In this document: one piece after another, positions 29,777 through 32,650 of the stretch | Numbering within the stretch: the first letter of the stretch is position 1 | Layout: every line of letters begins with the position of its first letter | IMG/VR virus record: IMGVR_UViG_3300042868_000890 | Coordinates: 1-32,650 of that record | Reading direction: 5' to 3' (one strand) | DNA: 32,650 nucleotides | Source of the DNA: a virus | Notes under the pieces: generated by a model | Seen by the model: only the letters and a program-made list of their open reading frames with translations | Database searches by the model: none | What the model was told of the DNA's origin: nothing | Made by a program: the position numbers and the translations under genes

Positions 29777-30308
29777 CAGGCCAACCCTGCGCGCCAACCA
29801 CAGCAATCAAAGCAGGCACATCGGCACAGCCTGCAATAGCCGTTACCAAGCGTGAACACTCAGTTATCACAGCAGTTCTGTAAGTAGCCGTAGCCGTAGG
29901 AATATCCACATTGCGTTCTGCCTTGCGGATCACCATCCAATCGGTCTGAGCCAACAGTTTGTTTGCCGTGTCCTTGACTTGTGCAGTCCAGTTTGACTTT
30001 AAGCCCTTAGTGACCAAGCGTTCTGTAGAGTCAACCATTGCTGGCTTGCCATCCACTACGCCAAGAACCTTGACATACATAGGATTGCCATCCTCGTCAG
30101 ACTCTTCTCTGTCGTTCAAGAGTTTAGGGTTGTCTGCACTCCAAAAGAATCTGTCATCGTATGTTGTGGTTACATCTGCAACCTCTGTAATGCCGACTGC
30201 TTGCTTCTCAGCAAGTGAGGTTAACCTAAGCCAATTCTGTGGGTATGAAGTTCCATTATGTGTAAATGGTGTATCAATATTTAATGGTTTGCCGTCAAGA
30301 AGAAACAT
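29769..30308 (-). CDS. Fibre-associated protein (tail fibre assembly/DUF4376-like)
   Basis: 179 residues: 'MFLLDGKPLNIDTPFTHNGTSYPQNWLRL', then 'TTYDDRFFWSADNPKLLNDRE', then 'LKSNWTAQVKDTANKLLAQTDWMVIRKAERNVDIP' and a helical end. The last two parts match the pattern of DUF4376 or tail-fibre-assembly C-termini that often follow fibre genes. It probably helps fibre folding or is a minor tail protein. Its ribosome site AAGGAG lies inside the 3' end of the endonuclease gene, which overlaps its first 28 nt. Confidence 0.65.
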   Translation of the reverse strand: MFLLDGKPLNIDTPFTHNGTSYPQNWLRLTSLAEKQAVGITEVADVTTTYDDRFFWSADNPKLLNDREESDEDGNPMYVKVLGVVDGKPAMVDSTERLVTKGLKSNWTAQVKDTANKLLAQTDWMVIRKAERNVDIPTATATYRTAVITECSRLVTAIAGCADVPALIAVVGAQGWPDA

Positions 30309-30883
30309 ATTCCTCGCTCCTTAAGTATGTTAGATTTTTTGTTTATTGCTTGTGTTGACTTGTCAGCCCATCTGCAATTTTTTGGTTCATAAATACCAAA
30401 TGGGTTTATTCTGTCAAGACTTGTTCCTTCTGGTCTATTTCCCATATCTGCATAAAAGTTTTCAAACTTCATCCACCTATCACATACAGATATACCAGAA
30501 CCACCATATCTCCAATAACCCCTACCATTTTTGTTGGTGCATCTTTCCTTCATGCTTCTCCAACTTGTATATTCTCTTGTAAAAGTCATGTGGTGTTTTT
30601 TAGATTTCTTTCCTCTTGCTATGGCGTTTTCTTTTACAAGACACCCGCAACTTTTTGTGTTGCCATTTTTAATTCTTGTTATTCCTATTTCTTTTTCTGT
30701 ACCGCAATCACATTTGCACATCCATTTATAACTACCTTTTTTATCTTGTACTGTTGGGTATAAAGCAGTTAGTCTGTTGTATTTATGATTTGTAATATCT
30801 ACAAATCTATGTCCCTTTTTTGCTTCAACATACAAGTTTTCATTCATATCTAAAACGAAAGGAGTGTCGTTGTGTTTAAACAT
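30281..30883 (-). CDS. HNH-type (homing-like) endonuclease
   Basis: 200 residues. After a 24-residue extension comes 'HRFVDITNHKYNRLTALYP', a Cys motif 'CKCDCG...KSCGCLVKE' likely to bind zinc, and 'CDRWMKFENFYADMGNRPEGTSLDRINPFGIYEPKNCRWADKSTQA', an HNH-like catalytic pattern. Such free-standing nucleases cut phage DNA and spread to related genomes. The gene is much richer in A+T than its neighbours and fills the gap between fibre and fibre-associated genes with overlaps, which suggests a late insertion. AAGGAAC precedes its ATG next to the fibre stop. Confidence 0.85.
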   Translation of the reverse strand: MFKHNDTPFVLDMNENLYVEAKKGHRFVDITNHKYNRLTALYPTVQDKKGSYKWMCKCDCGTEKEIGITRIKNGNTKSCGCLVKENAIARGKKSKKHHMTFTREYTSWRSMKERCTNKNGRGYWRYGGSGISVCDRWMKFENFYADMGNRPEGTSLDRINPFGIYEPKNCRWADKSTQAINKKSNILKERGICFFLTANH

Positions 30884-30891
30884 ATTGTTCC

Positions 30892-32650
30892 TTATCGGGC
30901 GAGAGCGTTGCGGAAAGGGTTTTCGGCAAAGGTCATATATACATAAGAACCTCCCGATGCGTTATAACCAACCCAAGTATTGCGAACTTTAAATCCGTTT
31001 GATAAAGAATCAATTTGCACATTACCCGGAGCCAATTCCTGATTTGAATTGTTGGCATTTAAATAATCTGGCATTGTGTTGTAGGGGTCACGTGAGGTAT
31101 CCCACATACCCCAAACTTCTGCTGAATCTGTTCGCTTAATCATAATCCAACGAGGTCTAAACCCCGTGTAAATAAAAGGCCCATCAGCAGACCCGTTACC
31201 CGTGTACGAACCAAAGGCTGAATACCCTGCTACTGCGGAAAAGCAGTAGGCTACAAATGTTCCACCATTGCGGTTTACATTGGATACAGTTCCTAGCGTT
31301 ACAACAGACGATGATGGTGTGGTGTTATTCCAAACTGTTGATAGAGTTTGAAATGACAAAGTTGCATCAAGTTCTAGATAGCCTGTGTTACCAGTAGAGA
31401 TGTGATAGCAAAGCCATCCGTTTACATTGCCACGCTCTTTAATAATCACAAAACTAGGTGCTACACCAAGCCCGTGACCAAAGGTTGCACCAGCAGAGCC
31501 GTTTCCTGTGTATGTAGCCACGCTAAAGCCTTGCGTAGCACCAGCACTTACAGTTGATGTGATAGAGCCGTTAGTGTTGGATGCGGATGTTGTTCCCGCT
31601 TTCCATTGCCAGCCGATGTAAGTAATACTGCTTTGGTTGTTATTTAAATCAGTTCCTAAAGTAAATCCATTTGATGCAAATGCAGTTAAAGACTGAGCAA
31701 CAGTAGATTCAGCATTTGTTGCGTTTGAGTACAACTCTATCCCAGCACCACGCACAGAATCATATAAACGATGACTGAAAGATGCACTATTGCGAGATTT
31801 AATCCAAACAAAATCAGGTTGAAACGATGTAGTTCCATTGGTGTTGGTGATGGTTTGCGCTGTACCACCATTGCCGTTATAAGTCGTAGCCGCCATATAA
31901 GCCGCACCATTAGTGATGGTTGATGCGGGTAGGTTATAGGTGTTTAGTGCAACAAAGCCAGTTGGGGGTGTGTAGGTGAATGGGCGTTGACCGAAGTTCC
32001 AATTTGCTGTGTATCCATTTCCTGTGCCGTCAGATGTATTGTAAAAAAACCAAGGTTGTGCAGTTGTTGGTAGCGTGATTGCACCTTGACTTGTGTTATT
32101 TAAATAAAAAGTAACTGTGCCAGCATCAAGATTAAGGGCTATACCAATCACACTTCCAGACACAAAATAGCCACTTCCGTAAGAAGAGGCCGCAAATGAG
32201 CCAGCAGTCCAAATACCTTTTTGACCATTAGCCGCAAGACCATTATTTGCGGCAGTATAATAAACAGTGTTATATCCGTTAGAAGAATCTGTCCAATTTT
32301 CTTTTGTTGTTACACCAGTCATTACGTAGTTATCGTTAGGCGTAGTATTGGTAATGCTAGTCCAAGTAATTTCAGCGTAAAACTTACCAGAAGTTGCGCC
32401 AAATGTAGCGGCGGCCCTTGGAGAATTGTTGGCAGTCGCTTTTGTTAGCGTTAGGTTTCCGTTTGATGTAGTAATGTCTGCGCGGTCAATGTCATTGATG
32501 TTGGACACAGCATAATTAGCCGCAGTCGCACTTGTCAGCGTTGGCACATCTTGCATGGAATCATAAGTAGCACCAGCAGTCACGCTAATGTTGTTAGGTG
32601 TCCAGTTGTTGCCGTTGCCAGAGTAGTCCTTGCCGATAGTGGCGGCTGTG
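30892..32650 (-). CDS. Tail fibre/tip protein, SPRY plus repeats (cut by right edge)
   Basis: At least 585 residues; the frame stays open to the window edge, so the N-terminus is outside. The GTG at 32583 is not a credible start. The first visible residues (GKDYSGNGNNWTPNNIS) are the usual end of a LamG-like domain. A SPRY-like domain follows (about 60-225 from the edge, including 'SGKFYAEITWTS' and 'IGIALNLDAGTVTFYLN'), then three related modules of about 100 residues each starting near 'YNGNGG', 'YTGNGSAG' and 'YTGNGSAD' with 'F/VxIKxR' strands. These are receptor-binding type modules. The chain ends ENPFRNALAR. It is probably the host-recognition protein of the tail. Confidence 0.8.
   Translation of the reverse strand, partial: TAATIGKDYSGNGNNWTPNNISVTAGATYDSMQDVPTLTSATAANYAVSNINDIDRADITTSNGNLTLTKATANNSPRAAATFGATSGKFYAEITWTSITNTTPNDNYVMTGVTTKENWTDSSNGYNTVYYTAANNGLAANGQKGIWTAGSFAASSYGSGYFVSGSVIGIALNLDAGTVTFYLNNTSQGAITLPTTAQPWFFYNTSDGTGNGYTANWNFGQRPFTYTPPTGFVALNTYNLPASTITNGAAYMAATTYNGNGGTAQTITNTNGTTSFQPDFVWIKSRNSASFSHRLYDSVRGAGIELYSNATNAESTVAQSLTAFASNGFTLGTDLNNNQSSITYIGWQWKAGTTSASNTNGSITSTVSAGATQGFSVATYTGNGSAGATFGHGLGVAPSFVIIKERGNVNGWLCYHISTGNTGYLELDATLSFQTLSTVWNNTTPSSSVVTLGTVSNVNRNGGTFVAYCFSAVAGYSAFGSYTGNGSADGPFIYTGFRPRWIMIKRTDSAEVWGMWDTSRDPYNTMPDYLNANNSNQELAPGNVQIDSLSNGFKVRNTWVGYNASGGSYVYMTFAENPFRNALAR

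Noticed and set aside
32627-32635. 9-base match (tccttgccg) between the right end and bases 1-9
   Set aside because: Too short to prove terminal overlap, and the bases after it differ; not used as evidence of circularity.
1-32650. CRISPR arrays, insertion sequences, integrase or att sites
   Set aside because: No regularly spaced repeat array, transposase or recombinase motif was seen.

Overview
The window is a large part of a tailed double-stranded DNA phage genome with a short-tailed (podovirus, T7-like) virion. The evidence is a run of minus-strand genes for terminase, portal, scaffold, capsid, two tail tubular proteins, internal/ejection proteins and tail fibres, in the usual podovirus order. 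The host is probably Gram-negative, because the lysis block has an endolysin plus an inner-membrane spanin (Rz) with a lipoprotein spanin (Rz1) nested inside it. Several families (SPRY tail protein, small phage DUFs) recall freshwater or marine metagenomic phages. An aquatic proteobacterial host is inference only.

Layout. (1) 1-18797, minus strand, read right to left: SSB-tail-like small protein, terminase small and large subunits, gp13-like acetyltransferase, a string of small head-region genes, portal, Bbp19-like protein, scaffold, a 490-bp non-coding region rich in hairpins, zinc-ribbon protein, capsid, small capsid-associated protein, tail tubular A and B, three internal/ejection proteins with one unknown gene among them, and the N-terminal part of a tail fibre cut by the left edge. 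(2) 18798-19434: a repeat-rich, largely non-coding region that is a candidate origin and control region. (3) 19435-23765, minus strand: a middle operon with a winged-helix replication-type protein, a KorA/TrfB-like HTH protein, a GP88-like protein, RusA resolvase, a ribbon-helix-helix protein and many small genes. (4) 23907-27023, plus strand: an early operon with a winged-helix protein, YqaJ-type exonuclease, ERF annealing protein, tandem-XRE regulator and small proteins. (5) 27020-32650, minus strand: a SPRY/repeat tail protein cut by the right edge, an HNH endonuclease, a fibre-associated protein, membrane proteins, a holin candidate, Rz/Rz1 and a GH19 endolysin.

Reading the two edges as neighbours on a circular or circularly permuted genome gives one simple plan: early genes transcribed rightward, and middle and late genes transcribed leftward from the divergent promoter at about 23.8 kb through the edge to the lysis genes, which meet the early operon tail to tail at 27.02 kb. 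The fibre frames do not join directly, so some sequence is missing or the ends are not adjacent.

The virion is T7-like, but I see no phage RNA polymerase, DNA polymerase, helicase or integrase. Replication would then rely on host enzymes, helped by the phage's own recombination set (ERF, YqaJ nuclease, RusA) and a Rep-like protein.

The main new observation is a shared 21-bp palindromic operator. It occurs twice in the divergent early/middle promoter region and once over the predicted promoter of the packaging/late operon, which suggests one repressor coordinates all three units. A second is a long, nearly continuous hairpin followed by a T-run, with a tiny leader ORF in its 5' arm, between scaffold and capsid genes.
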